A stretch of DNA of 64,000 nucleotides, taken from JAVVXB01 sp036651815 (GTDB taxonomy: Bacteria > Bacillota > Clostridia > Christensenellales > CAG-138). The notes beneath the pieces were generated by a model, which had not been told where the DNA came from, did no database searches, and saw nothing but the letters and a program-made list of their open reading frames with translations. A program made the translations under genes and the position numbers. Location: positions 14,388 to 78,387 of the forward strand of contig JAVVXB010000011.1 in the NCBI GenBank assembly GCA_036651815.1, in the 5' to 3' direction. How positions within the stretch are numbered: the stretch's first letter is position 1; every line of letters begins with the position of its first letter. This document shows positions 1 through 9,361 of this stretch, one piece after another.

Positions 1-27
1 ATCAAACGCTTCTTTGCGGCGAATTTG

Positions 28-1176
28 TTATGCCTTCAGTAATTCACGTTCCAGAATGTCCGCTATTTTTGCGGAAGCGCGTCCATCGCCATATGGATTT
101 TTTGCCTTACTCATTTCAGCGTACTCGTTTGGATCATCCAGTAGTTTTCGACAGGCATAGTAGATGATTTCTTCATCCGTTCCCACAAGTCGCAACGTGC
201 CTGCCTCCACCCCCTCCGGGCGTTCCGTAGTATCCCGCATGACCAGCACAGGTTTTCCAAGGCTGGGCGCTTCCTCTTGAATGCCACCGCTGTCAGTCAA
301 AATCAGAAAGCTACGACTCATGAGATTGTGGAAATCCAGCACGTCCAGCGGATCAATCAGTCGCATCCGGTCGCACCCAGCAAACTCATCCTCCGCAATG
401 CTGCGCACCTGTGGATTTAAGTGAACGGGATACACAGCCTTAACATCTTGGTAAACATCCAGCACACGGCGAATGGCACGGAACATATGGTGCATGTTTT
501 CACCAAGATTCTCCCGGCGATGCGCTGTCAGCACAATTATTCGGCTATCAGCTGCCCAATTCAACAATTCGCTGTGATAATCCTCTCGAATGGTATATTT
601 CAATGCATCAATTCCCGTATTACCGGTCACAAATATTGAATTGAACGGACGTCCCTCTAAGCGGAGATTATAGCGTGCCATCTGCGTCGGCGCGAAATGA
701 TAGCGAGCAACCAGGCTGATTGCTTGGCGGTTATATTCCTCCGGAAACGGAGAATAAATATTCTTGGTGCGTAATCCTGCTTCAATGTGAGCAATCGGAA
801 TTTGCAGATAGAACGCAGCCAGTGCGGATGTGAACGCAGTTGTCGTATCCCCATGAACCAATACGATATCTGGCGCATAATCCAACAGCACACCGCGTAT
901 TTCGTTCAATGTTCGAGTTGTCACATCAAACAGCGTTTGCTCCGACCGCATGATATCCAGATCATAGTCCGGTTCCACATCAAAAATATTCAGCACTTGA
1001 CGGAGCATTTCGCGGTGTTGACCCGTTACGCAAACCTTGATCTCTAAACGATTTCGCTGTTTTAATTCCAGCACCAACGGACACATTTTGATTGCTTCCG
1101 GACGAGTCCCAAAAACAATTAGTGCTTTTTTTCTTGCTTTTCCATTCGTCTGATCATTGTTATTATTCATATACAT
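28..1176 (-). CDS. wecB: UDP-N-acetylglucosamine 2-epimerase (non-hydrolysing)
   Basis: This cytosolic enzyme interconverts UDP-GlcNAc and UDP-ManNAc, a precursor for surface polymers such as teichoic acids and capsules. The 382-aa protein has the family length. An N-terminal Rossmann-like start carries GTRPE (residues 23-27). An HGDTTTAF motif around residue 110 is followed by HIEAGLRT, and the UDP-binding DSGGIQEE segment lies near residue 290 with a TERPE motif after it, all typical of WecB/MnaA. No clear Shine-Dalgarno site precedes the start; ATG at 1176 or at 1170 could be used, and the first residues are a poor Asn-rich tail. It is divergent from the polysaccharide operon that begins at 1332, so it probably supplies a ManNAc-type precursor to it or to the cell wall. 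The link is inference; the family call is secure. Confidence 0.95.
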   Translation of the reverse strand: MYMNNNNDQTNGKARKKALIVFGTRPEAIKMCPLVLELKQRNRLEIKVCVTGQHREMLRQVLNIFDVEPDYDLDIMRSEQTLFDVTTRTLNEIRGVLLDYAPDIVLVHGDTTTAFTSALAAFYLQIPIAHIEAGLRTKNIYSPFPEEYNRQAISLVARYHFAPTQMARYNLRLEGRPFNSIFVTGNTGIDALKYTIREDYHSELLNWAADSRIIVLTAHRRENLGENMHHMFRAIRRVLDVYQDVKAVYPVHLNPQVRSIAEDEFAGCDRMRLIDPLDVLDFHNLMSRSFLILTDSGGIQEEAPSLGKPVLVMRDTTERPEGVEAGTLRLVGTDEEIIYYACRKLLDDPNEYAEMSKAKNPYGDGRASAKIADILERELLKA

Positions 1177-1331
1177 AGAATAGCCAATAATTATTGCATC
1201 GTCAACGAGTTTTTGATATTACGAACTTTATACAATCCCTTTCCTAATACTGCATAACAATGTTAATGACAATAAAATCATTGCATGTTACAATATAATC
1301 GTATTAATAATTGAAAATTGGAGTAATAGAT

Positions 1332-2129
1332 GTGGTTTCACAGCAAGCGTCAGAAAAGAACCGGATTTTCTACGCACGAGAATATCGGCATTTCAAACTA
1401 GCGACAAAATCATCGCTTTTGTTTCTCATTGCTTGTGTCATTCCATTTGTCACATTATCAGTGCTGTTCTATTCTCCCATTACTCATGGTGTTTCGCTCT
1501 GGAGCGGAAAAATTCTCGCTGCCATCACTGGTCAAGACATCGTATTGAGTTCATTCTCGTTTCTTCCTAATCTAGGCAATGTCTATTATGTCGCTTTTCC
1601 CAGTCAACAGCCGGGGTTTACACATGCGCTGATCTGCGGAATCGTTATGCTTTTTGCAATCATCCTGCTCTCACAGTCCAATCGAAATGGGCGAGCGCTG
1701 ATGATCTATATCTGTATGGGGCTCTATGTGCAATTAATTTCCTGCGTTTTTTTCATTTTTTGGCCAGAATATTTTCCCTATGAACTAACGGATTATTCGC
1801 AGTTATATATGTTGCAGCAAACTTCGCTCTGGATTATCATTCCTGCGCTTTTTGGTATTGCTTCCTCTCTGGTACAGACAAGTTTTCTTTCAAAATTTAT
1901 TGCGTTTTTTAGCTTGATCGTCTGCGTTTTACTCTATGGTACGCTACGTTATGTGGTCAATTTATATTTAATTTATGTGTTATCAACATTATATATGGCT
2001 ACGTTTTTCTTTACATTTGGTGTGTTGTTTGATTTTATTCAAATGGTGGCAATTTATGCTATTTTTATAAAAAGCACTAGTGAATGTTACAGTACATTGC
2101 GGGGGAAAGCACAATGGCAGTGGTCGTAA
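1332..2129 (+). CDS. polytopic membrane protein of unknown family, first gene of the polysaccharide operon
   Basis: I do not recognise a named family. From a GTG start the product has 265 residues. A charged N-terminal tail of about 25 residues precedes roughly six or seven hydrophobic segments. GTG at 1332 is preferred because GGAG lies 8 nt upstream (1320-1323); the frame is also open from a TTG at 1311 that has no such site. A TATAAT element at 1294-1299 may be the -10 box of the operon, but no good -35 was found. The gene overlaps the next one, a glycosyltransferase, by 16 nt, which suggests translational coupling. By position it could be an accessory membrane subunit of the polysaccharide synthase or a polymerase-like or flippase-like protein. 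That is inference from context only. Confidence 0.7.
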   Translation: MVSQQASEKNRIFYAREYRHFKLATKSSLLFLIACVIPFVTLSVLFYSPITHGVSLWSGKILAAITGQDIVLSSFSFLPNLGNVYYVAFPSQQPGFTHALICGIVMLFAIILLSQSNRNGRALMIYICMGLYVQLISCVFFIFWPEYFPYELTDYSQLYMLQQTSLWIIIPALFGIASSLVQTSFLSKFIAFFSLIVCVLLYGTLRYVVNLYLIYVLSTLYMATFFFTFGVLFDFIQMVAIYAIFIKSTSECYSTLRGKAQWQWS

Positions 2130-3403
2130 CAATCCTCAAAATTTATTTTATTATTACAATCGTTGTCATGCTGATCTATGGCATTCGACATTTTTATTTT
2201 ACATACAATCGACTCTTTGGCAAACAGCGTGTTTCCTACCGTGATGTATACGACAGTGACATGCCCGCCATTTCGGTTCTAATCCCGATGCACAACGAAG
2301 AACTTGTTGTAAAAAATGTCATTGAATCCCTGCTGCAATGTGACTACGACCCGGATAAATTGGAAATTATTGCGATCAACGACCATTCCGAAGACGCTAC
2401 TGGTAAGATCCTGAACCAGTATTTCAGCCAATATCCATTTATCCGTCCTTTACATCGTACCGGCGAGGGAACGCGTGGAAAGCCCGCCGGTCTCAATGAC
2501 GCAATCGCCCTTGCGAAGGGCGAAATTATCATTGTATTCGATGCGGACTACCGCCCTTCTCGCAATCTACTCAAAAAGCTCGCCTCGGCGTTTTTGGACC
2601 CTGAAGCGGGTGCAGTCATGGGGCGCGTCATTCCTATTAATCCAAGCACCAATCTGCTGACAAGTTTACTGAACCTGGAACGTTCCGGTGGTTATCAGGT
2701 CGATCAGCAAGCGCGTTTTAATTTGGGTCTCGTACCGCAGTACGGTGGAACTGTCGGCGGGTTTCGCAAGAGCATCATTCAGGATACTGGCGGATTTGAT
2801 ACCTTTGTTTTAGCGGAGGATACGGAATTGACCTATCGCATCTATTGCGAAGGTTGGAAAGTTATCTATGACAACAGCGCGGAATGTTATGAAGAATCTC
2901 CAGAAACATGGGATGCACGTGGCCGGCAGATACGCCGGTGGTCACGTGGTCACAATGAAGTACTCTTTAAGTATTTCTTTAAAGTTGTGTTTTCCGAACA
3001 TCTTGCGTTTGGAGAGCGGATCGATGCCATGCTGTTGCTGCTTGTTTATGCAGTTCCGTTTCTGTTGGGTCTTGCACTGATCGACTGTCTTGCACTGTTC
3101 TTTCTTGGGCAAATGAATCTTTTTGCTGGCTGGTGGGTACTGTTGTTTGTCGGTGTCTACAATGCCTGGGGTAATTTCGCTCCCTTTTATGAGATTGCCG
3201 CCGGTGCATTGCTGGATGGCATGAAGGACGAAATTTTGGTTCTACCACTGTTATGTTTCAGCTTTTACTTCTATATGTGGCATATTTGTATGGGTTTTTT
3301 TGACGCGATTATAGATTTCTTTTCCCGTCGATCCGTAAAATGGGCAAAAACAGAGCGGTCTGCCAAAAATGAAACACTTCCGGAATCGGAGGTGTCCGCA
3401 TGA
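2114..3403 (+). CDS. family 2 glycosyltransferase, BcsA/NodC-like polysaccharide synthase
   Basis: This is a processive membrane glycosyltransferase that polymerises a sugar nucleotide (UDP-glucose or UDP-HexNAc type) at the cytoplasmic face and extrudes the chain. The 429-aa product has one N-terminal membrane segment, a GT-A domain with a D143-A-D145 metal/UDP motif, an AEDTELT segment supplying the catalytic-base region, the acceptor motif Q272-xx-R275-W276, and about three C-terminal membrane segments. These are the hallmarks of cellulose, chitin and hyaluronan synthase relatives. No PilZ domain was seen, so it lacks the c-di-GMP control of true BcsA. ATG 2114 is chosen over an upstream in-frame ATG at 2084 because the hydrophobic segment starts there. 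It overlaps the following gene by 4 nt. The sugar cannot be read from sequence. Confidence 0.9.
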   Translation: MAVVVTILKIYFIITIVVMLIYGIRHFYFTYNRLFGKQRVSYRDVYDSDMPAISVLIPMHNEELVVKNVIESLLQCDYDPDKLEIIAINDHSEDATGKILNQYFSQYPFIRPLHRTGEGTRGKPAGLNDAIALAKGEIIIVFDADYRPSRNLLKKLASAFLDPEAGAVMGRVIPINPSTNLLTSLLNLERSGGYQVDQQARFNLGLVPQYGGTVGGFRKSIIQDTGGFDTFVLAEDTELTYRIYCEGWKVIYDNSAECYEESPETWDARGRQIRRWSRGHNEVLFKYFFKVVFSEHLAFGERIDAMLLLLVYAVPFLLGLALIDCLALFFLGQMNLFAGWWVLLFVGVYNAWGNFAPFYEIAAGALLDGMKDEILVLPLLCFSFYFYMWHICMGFFDAIIDFFSRRSVKWAKTERSAKNETLPESEVSA

Positions 3404-4428
3404 TCCTTTTTATGGTCATCTTTCTGGTCATGTTGTCCCTGATGATTTTTCCCTTTATGATGGCACGTGCGTCCTTCAATAATCTGAAACATCGTTCGCT
3501 AATCGTTAAAAACGATAACATACGAGATCCACGTTATTTCGCAAAAGCGTTCACACAGATGATGGATCATGCACTGGATATCTATGATGGTTCCGGCACC
3601 ATACGGCTCAGCAAGGATGAACAACTCAGCGATGCCGACGCTTTGCCACCATCGGAAGTCTGCGACACACTGGTATATGCAAAGACGGATTTACGTCCCC
3701 TTGTTGTGCGGGAATTTAAAAAGGAAATCTATTGCAAAGGCTCCGCGGTCATCTCCGCAGATACCACGCTGCGCGCCATTGCCTGCAAACGAGCCCTCAC
3801 CCTATTGGAGCGTTGTACCATCATTCGCTGGGTCGATGGGGTGGAGAGCATTCGCGTAGAAAGCGGCTGTGATCTGGGCGTTTCGGCTTCCAGCGTCCAG
3901 CAATTATTCATTTCTCCGTGCTGCCAGTTTCTGCGGCTATACGCGCCAGAAATCCATATTTTGGGCGGCGTGAAACCCTCAACAGAGCTTACGCCCACGG
4001 AGGAAACCATTCATACAGAATTCGAATGGGATCTGTCAGCCGTGGAGGATGATGAGCGGATCGAGCGGACGGTTATCTGCCACAAAAATTTTGTCGTTGG
4101 CCAGCGTGCGCAAATTTTGGGCAGCATGAAAGGGCACAAATGCATCCATGTCAAACGTGGCGCATCTATCACGGGGAACTTGATTGCCAATGGTGATATC
4201 ATTCTAGAAGGCGATGTATATATTGGCGGAATCGTTTTTTCCCAACGTTGCGTCTATATTGGACCGGGGTGTCAGATCGGACGTTCGGGAAAGATTAAAT
4301 CAGCTATTGCCAAGGAATCTCTTGTGTTGGCAGAAAATGTCCAGATCTATGGATACGCAAGCTGTGACCACGGTGGACAAACAGTCAATGCTGAAGTGTT
4401 CCTCAGTCTCATAAGTGACAAATATTGA
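3400..4428 (+). CDS. membrane-anchored polymer-forming (bactofilin-like) protein
   Basis: The 342-aa product starts with one hydrophobic segment (residues 1-22) and is otherwise soluble. The C-terminal 120 residues contain glycine/valine-rich short strands of the kind ICHKNFVVGQ, ITGNLIANGDIILEG and VYIGGIVFSQ, a right-handed beta-helix pattern seen in bactofilins (polymer-forming cytoskeletal proteins). The middle part also reads as beta-rich. Its start codon overlaps the glycosyltransferase stop (ATGA), so the two are translationally coupled. Bactofilins often act as membrane scaffolds that localise wall or polysaccharide enzymes. Here the anchor and the position next to the synthase suggest it organises the synthase complex. 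The beta-helix reading is from repeat pattern only; a hexapeptide-type fold is the main alternative. Confidence 0.65.
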   Translation: MILFMVIFLVMLSLMIFPFMMARASFNNLKHRSLIVKNDNIRDPRYFAKAFTQMMDHALDIYDGSGTIRLSKDEQLSDADALPPSEVCDTLVYAKTDLRPLVVREFKKEIYCKGSAVISADTTLRAIACKRALTLLERCTIIRWVDGVESIRVESGCDLGVSASSVQQLFISPCCQFLRLYAPEIHILGGVKPSTELTPTEETIHTEFEWDLSAVEDDERIERTVICHKNFVVGQRAQILGSMKGHKCIHVKRGASITGNLIANGDIILEGDVYIGGIVFSQRCVYIGPGCQIGRSGKIKSAIAKESLVLAENVQIYGYASCDHGGQTVNAEVFLSLISDKY

Positions 4429-4449
4429 TCTTGATCGGAGGATCACAGG

Positions 4450-5901
4450 ATGAAAAAGCAAGCGTTTCTATCGCTTATGGCACAGCTTTCTGAGCAAGTG
4501 TCACTAAATACTGCACTGAAAGTGCGCAATGACGAATTGAAAACACAGTTGTCTGCTGCGCAGGCAGACGCCCAAGATCACTGGCTACATAGCGCAACAA
4601 AGCTGCGAGCAGACGCAGCCGCCTTTCGGAAAGAAACCGAGCAGCAAGCCATACAAGATCGCAATCATCTTCTTGCCGCTGCTCGTGAAAAAGCTAAATC
4701 TTTGCTGCAAAACGCCCTAACCCTATCCAACGAGATTGTAGAAAAGGCGCAAGTACAGTCTGCTAATATACTTCGACAGGCCACTGAAGATGCTGCGTGT
4801 CAACGTGAAGCGATGCTTGCCGAAGCCGCAGATCGGATGAACGCCAATCAAGAACGTCTTACCCGCAGTATGGATTGGCTTTCTCAGGAAAGTGCCCTGC
4901 TGCTTACCGATATTCAACGACAGATGCTTATTTTCTCGCAGGCAATGCAGAATACAGTTTCAACAGTGCTAAACAATGAATTGTCATTGGATGAGCATCA
5001 ACTCGTCTTTTCTGACAAGTTGGCGGAGGCAATCAAGCGCACCCCAGCGATTATTCAACGGGAAAGCAGTGAGATTGGCCGACTTCTTGTCCATAACATC
5101 GCAGAATTTCAAAAACTTGGTGCTACCGGTTTCCGCTGCAACGCGCTTCTGACGAGCGTCTCGCTGCCGGAAGGCGTAACAGAAGTACCAGCCAGTTTTT
5201 TCTTTGGCTGTACGAATTTGCAAGCAATTGATTTGCCTACTTCTGTCACAACCATCGGGGATTATGCTTTCTTTGGCTGCGCCGCGCTAAACAAGATTCA
5301 ATTGCCTATAGGACTCGTCCACGTGGGCGAATTTGCTTTTTCCGCCTGCACCAGTCTTATAGAAATTGATATTCCAGCAACCGTCCACACGGTGAGCACC
5401 GCCGCGTTTCGCAACTGTGACGCGCTGCGCAGTATTCGATTTTCTCCCAAAAGCAGTCTGATGACGCTCGGCACCCATGCGTTCCAAAACTGCGCGTCAC
5501 TGGCTAACTTGATACTGCCCGCTCTGGTCAATAGAGTTCCAACCAGCCTTTTCTATGGTTGCAAAGCGTTGACCCAAATGGATATTCCGGAATCGGTGGA
5601 AGCCATCGATGGTTATGCTTTCTGCGGATGTGAAAGTTTGAAGCAATTGACGTTGCACAGCGGCCGTACGCTTCTGTCACCAAGCGCATTTATTGATGCG
5701 CCCCTCGTAAAACTGGCACTTGTTGGCCACGGTGTACTCCGGCAACCTGCGGGCGAACAGGCACAGCAGGCCGTTGATCTGCTCGTAACGCCTGCGGTTT
5801 CTATAGCAGACTCGCAGCAAGCCACACAGGAGTCCTCCGAAACCATCCAGCAAACTTCGAATAAATTCATGCCGAGCGCTCCCACAGCGCCGCAGAATTA
5901 A
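4450..5901 (+). CDS. cytosolic coiled-coil protein with BspA-type leucine-rich repeats
   Basis: The 483-aa product has no signal peptide or membrane segment. Residues 10-190 are rich in Ala, Gln, Glu and Lys with heptad character, like DivIVA or SMC-type coiled coils. From about residue 230 there are eight tandem LRR_5 (BspA/TpLRR) units of 20-24 residues with the pattern L-x-x-I-x-L-P-x-x-V-x-x-I-x-x-x-A-F-x-x-C. The tail is Gln/Ser/Pro-rich. A good Shine-Dalgarno site (GGAGG) lies at 4437-4441. Most BspA-type repeats are on secreted proteins, so an apparently internal one is unusual. With the neighbouring bactofilin-like protein it may form a cytoplasmic scaffold for the polysaccharide machine, which is inference. 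Confidence 0.75.
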   Translation: MKKQAFLSLMAQLSEQVSLNTALKVRNDELKTQLSAAQADAQDHWLHSATKLRADAAAFRKETEQQAIQDRNHLLAAAREKAKSLLQNALTLSNEIVEKAQVQSANILRQATEDAACQREAMLAEAADRMNANQERLTRSMDWLSQESALLLTDIQRQMLIFSQAMQNTVSTVLNNELSLDEHQLVFSDKLAEAIKRTPAIIQRESSEIGRLLVHNIAEFQKLGATGFRCNALLTSVSLPEGVTEVPASFFFGCTNLQAIDLPTSVTTIGDYAFFGCAALNKIQLPIGLVHVGEFAFSACTSLIEIDIPATVHTVSTAAFRNCDALRSIRFSPKSSLMTLGTHAFQNCASLANLILPALVNRVPTSLFYGCKALTQMDIPESVEAIDGYAFCGCESLKQLTLHSGRTLLSPSAFIDAPLVKLALVGHGVLRQPAGEQAQQAVDLLVTPAVSIADSQQATQESSETIQQTSNKFMPSAPTAPQN

Positions 5902-5927
5902 TCTTAACACAGAACTGAGGACAAGCA

Positions 5928-7346
5928 ATGGTATTTTCCAGTATTGTATTCCTAGGTATCTTCCTACCAATTGTCCTGTTGATGTATTTCATCATCAGAA
6001 ACCGCACCTGGCGCAATTTTATCCTGTTGATTGCCTCCGTTTTTTTCTATGCATGGGGGGAACCAGTCTGGGTTGTGTCGATGATCGCGCTCGCATTTTT
6101 GGACTATATCGGTGCGCTGGTTCTTTCGCGTGTGCAGCATCATGGCACCCGCCGCATGTTGCTTGTTCTCTTTATCATACTGAATCTTGCGCTACTTTTC
6201 ATGTTTAAGTATTACAATTTTATGCTCAGCAATGTCAATGGTCTGCTGAAAACGCTCAAGTTCCAAGTTCTGAACGTTCCTGCCTTTCCTTATGCAATGC
6301 CCATTGGCATCTCGTTCTTCACATTTCAAGCTTTGAGCTATATTATTGACGTCTATCGCGGAGATACTGCGGCACAGAAGAATTATTTTTATGTATTGCT
6401 TTATATCTCCATGTTCCCACAGCTCATCGCTGGCCCAATCGTGCGCTATACGGATATTGAACACGAAATTCTTAACCGTCATGAATCGCCCGCGCTCTTT
6501 GCGCAGGGAGGATTCCGCTTCTGTATTGGCCTTGCCAAAAAGGTAATTCTGGCCAACTTTGCCGGTTCATTGGCAACCGCACTTATGACCGACCAGCTGA
6601 GCACACTTTCTGCCGGTGGTGCTTGGATAGGCATTCTCATGTACACCTTTCAGATCTATTTTGATTTTTCCGGATATTCAGACATGGCCATCGGACTTGG
6701 AAAAATCTTTGGCTTCAACTATCTGGAAAACTTCAACTATCCATACATTGCAGGTACAGTGACTGATTTTTGGCGTCGTTGGCACATCTCCCTCTCCACC
6801 TTCTTTCGCGACTATGTTTATATCCCGCTGGGTGGAAACCGCCGCCACCAGTTTTTAAATATTCTGATCGTCTGGTCGCTAACAGGACTTTGGCATGGTG
6901 CAAGTTGGAATTTTCTGCTTTGGGGTCTGTATTATGCCATACTACTGATTGTTGAAAAATGCCTCCAGAAAAATGGTATTGATATGGGGAAAATACCCAT
7001 CATTAGCAATGTTTTTCTATTGTTAATTATTATGTATGGCTGGGCAATTTTCTATTATACCGATACATCGCAACTGTTCATGTTCTCACAACGTTTGCTT
7101 GGCCTTGGAGAAACCGCTGTGTCTCTCTCGCTACGTGAACTTACGAATGTCAATTCGCTCTTTTGGCTCATTCCAATCATGGTCCTTGCGGCAACCCCCT
7201 GGCCCGCCATGATCGGACGTAAGACGCTGGACGGCAAGGCGCTGGAATCCCCCTGCAAAGCGGTCTGGGCAATCACGCTACTAGCGGTGTGCTTTGTGTT
7301 GATTATGAACCAGACCTATAACCCGTTTTTATATTTTCGTTTTTGA
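5928..7346 (+). CDS. MBOAT family O-acyltransferase (AlgI/DltB/PatA-like)
   Basis: This multi-spanning protein of 472 aa transfers acyl groups across the membrane for O-acylation of an exported polysaccharide, usually acetylation. The N-terminus has the FYAWGEP segment typical of AlgI relatives. The motifs FWRRWHISLSTFFRDYVYIP and LTGLWHGASWNF follow; the His in LWHG is the invariant MBOAT residue. About ten to twelve hydrophobic segments can be counted. It is followed 14 nt later by a DHHW/SGNH protein, the usual extracytoplasmic partner that receives the acyl group, as AlgJ/AlgX do for alginate and CcsI-type genes do in clostridial cellulose loci. The substrate is inferred to be the polymer made by the 2114-3403 synthase. 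Confidence 0.92.
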   Translation: MVFSSIVFLGIFLPIVLLMYFIIRNRTWRNFILLIASVFFYAWGEPVWVVSMIALAFLDYIGALVLSRVQHHGTRRMLLVLFIILNLALLFMFKYYNFMLSNVNGLLKTLKFQVLNVPAFPYAMPIGISFFTFQALSYIIDVYRGDTAAQKNYFYVLLYISMFPQLIAGPIVRYTDIEHEILNRHESPALFAQGGFRFCIGLAKKVILANFAGSLATALMTDQLSTLSAGGAWIGILMYTFQIYFDFSGYSDMAIGLGKIFGFNYLENFNYPYIAGTVTDFWRRWHISLSTFFRDYVYIPLGGNRRHQFLNILIVWSLTGLWHGASWNFLLWGLYYAILLIVEKCLQKNGIDMGKIPIISNVFLLLIIMYGWAIFYYTDTSQLFMFSQRLLGLGETAVSLSLRELTNVNSLFWLIPIMVLAATPWPAMIGRKTLDGKALESPCKAVWAITLLAVCFVLIMNQTYNPFLYFRF

Positions 7347-7360
7347 GAAAGAAGAGACGC

Positions 7361-8644
7361 ATGAAGAAACCAGGATTTTCCATATTTCTATTTTTGCTTG
7401 CGCTTACCGTCATCAGCGTTGTAAGCGGCTATGCGTTTTTTGACAAACAGACGATATCCGAAAAAGAGAACCGCACCCTTGCCAAACAGCCGGATCTAAC
7501 CGTTTCCTCCTGGTTCTCCGGTGATTTTGCGCGTGATATGGAGCAGTTTTTGACTGACCATATCTTTGAACGCACGCAATTGATCTCAGCGGCACAGTCC
7601 TTTGAAAAACTACTTGAACGAAAAACGGAAATCAAGCTGGTAACCCATGCCACGGATATGGGCGAAGAAATGCAGAATGCCCATCAGCCGTCCGGAGTCG
7701 CTGATGTCACGCCAGGCACGGTGAAAGATGAGCTGTCCACCACACAAACCGAATCGGATCAACAAGATCAAATTCTGCTAGCTGATCGTATTTTAACAGT
7801 GTACAAAAACAACCTAACCACCATGAATTATTATGAAAAAACAGCCAATTCCCTATATGCGCTGTTTCCAGATTATGTCAAAAAATACTGTTTCCTCGTG
7901 CCTAGCCGTATTGCATTCGAAGCACCGGAATACACCCGCTATTCCGATGATCAACAAGTGGCAATTCAGACTGTCTATCAAGCCCTGGACAATCTGGTCA
8001 CTAAAGTTAATGTTTTCAGTGCATTAAAGACACATAGTGAGGATCTCAACCAGCTCTATTTCCGCACCGATCACCATTGGACGAGCCTCGCTGCCTACTA
8101 TGCTGCAGAAGCGCTTTGGAAATCTATTGACATGGACTATGTACCGATCGAAAAATATGAGCAGCGGAAGGGCAAGCCGTTTCTCGGCTATCTCTATGCA
8201 CAGAATCCATCCTCAGGTATCGATGAATATCCAGATGAACTGCTATACTATGTGAAGAATAATCACATCTGCCCCGAGATGCTCTATCTTCCGGATAAAG
8301 ACGGAAAATTGGAACCTGAGCAGACTGAGACACTCAATCCTCTGCGCCAGGGCTACTATACTTTCCTAGGCTCGTCGTTTTCCCATGTGGTAATCGATGG
8401 CTCCGCAACAAACGGCAGCTGTCTGTTGGTTATCGCCGATTCCTATGGCAATGTACTCGCTCCCTGGCTTGCAGAAAACTTCGACACAGTCATACAGATT
8501 GATCCCCGCTATTTCAGCGGCGGTAAAGTCGAAATGATGGCTCTGGTCAGCGAATATGGTGTGACCGATTTCATGTTGGTGAACTATTCCGTCGTGCTGC
8601 AGTCTCCGTACTTTGTTTCCCAAATGGAAAATTTACTGAAATGA
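7361..8644 (+). CDS. DHHW family SGNH-like protein, acetylation partner of the MBOAT (AlgJ/AlgX-like)
   Basis: The 427-aa product has an N-terminal membrane or signal segment (about residues 5-22) and should act outside the membrane. A family signature SEKENRTL follows, then a FRTDHHWTSLAAY motif that gives the DHHW name and supplies the catalytic Asp/His, and later LLVIADSYGN, where the Ser is the probable nucleophile. Such proteins transfer acetyl groups delivered by MBOAT partners to exported polysaccharide. ATG 7361 is preferred over an upstream TTG at 7343, which would overlap the MBOAT stop codon and add only charged residues. A Gln/Thr-rich insert near residues 105-145 looks like a linker. 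Confidence 0.88.
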   Translation: MKKPGFSIFLFLLALTVISVVSGYAFFDKQTISEKENRTLAKQPDLTVSSWFSGDFARDMEQFLTDHIFERTQLISAAQSFEKLLERKTEIKLVTHATDMGEEMQNAHQPSGVADVTPGTVKDELSTTQTESDQQDQILLADRILTVYKNNLTTMNYYEKTANSLYALFPDYVKKYCFLVPSRIAFEAPEYTRYSDDQQVAIQTVYQALDNLVTKVNVFSALKTHSEDLNQLYFRTDHHWTSLAAYYAAEALWKSIDMDYVPIEKYEQRKGKPFLGYLYAQNPSSGIDEYPDELLYYVKNNHICPEMLYLPDKDGKLEPEQTETLNPLRQGYYTFLGSSFSHVVIDGSATNGSCLLVIADSYGNVLAPWLAENFDTVIQIDPRYFSGGKVEMMALVSEYGVTDFMLVNYSVVLQSPYFVSQMENLLK

Positions 8645-8653
8645 GGCGCTATC

Positions 8654-9340
8654 ATGTTGGAGGTCTTTCGTAAGGAAATTAAATATTCCGCTTCATTCAT
8701 TGACTTTTACCAAGCAAAGCCGTTGCTTGGCGCAGGTCTGACGTTGGATCCGCACTGCACGAACGATGATGGTTACAGTGTGCGTTCCCTATACTTTGAT
8801 TCTGCTTGTGACGATGATTTGTTTGACGTGTTATCCGGCCTGCTGAATAAACAGAAAATTCGGCTGCGATGCTATGATCCAGACGATGCTGTGTTCAAGC
8901 TGGAGCATAAATGCAAAACCGGTACGGACAGCATCAAACAATCGATTCCCATTCCCCGCAGTAAGGCACGTGAACTGGCGCAGGGGCGTTTTCATGTGCT
9001 TTCCGCTTTGCCAGGAGACACCGCCAAGGAATTATATGCCCGCATGAAAATGGGTGTCTATCAACCGCGAGTGGTGGTAAATTACCAACGCATTGCCTAT
9101 TTTTCCCCGCTCAACGATATCCGAGTCACATTTGATTATGACGTTCGCGCCTCGTTCAGCCCCTCAGCACTGTTTGACAATTACGCTGCGTTTGAACCAG
9201 TGATGGAGCCTTGCACCGGTGTGCTAGAGGTCAAGTATAACAACTTTCTGCCAAGCTATCTCATGACAATTTTAGGGGGATTCAATGCGCTAGCGGTTTC
9301 CAATAGTAAATATGTGCAGGCACGGTTGTTATTGCAATAA
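8654..9340 (+). CDS. VTC-domain (polyphosphate polymerase-type) protein
   Basis: The 228-aa product covers one VTC domain. A lysine in RKEIKY near the start, YSVRSLYFDS, KIRLRCY and FKLEHKCK match the basic tunnel residues of the triphosphate tunnel metalloenzyme fold, as in yeast Vtc4, which makes polyphosphate from ATP. Bacterial VTC proteins are often encoded with DUF4956 and CotH, exactly as here (next two genes). The biochemical role of these bacterial sets is not settled; polyphosphate synthesis or phosphorylation of a surface polymer are both possible. It is soluble and probably cytosolic. Spacing to the previous and next genes is 9 and 21 nt. Confidence 0.9.
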   Translation: MLEVFRKEIKYSASFIDFYQAKPLLGAGLTLDPHCTNDDGYSVRSLYFDSACDDDLFDVLSGLLNKQKIRLRCYDPDDAVFKLEHKCKTGTDSIKQSIPIPRSKARELAQGRFHVLSALPGDTAKELYARMKMGVYQPRVVVNYQRIAYFSPLNDIRVTFDYDVRASFSPSALFDNYAAFEPVMEPCTGVLEVKYNNFLPSYLMTILGGFNALAVSNSKYVQARLLLQ

Positions 9341-9361
9341 AATTTTCAGGAGGAATACATC

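Noticed and set aside
421..1047. Plus-strand frames inside the epimerase gene
   Set aside because: They are antisense shadows of a strongly conserved gene and have no start sites or motifs.
1177..1331. c-di-GMP or other riboswitch in front of the polysaccharide operon
   Set aside because: The 155 bp are AT-rich with a possible -10 box only; no riboswitch core strings were found.
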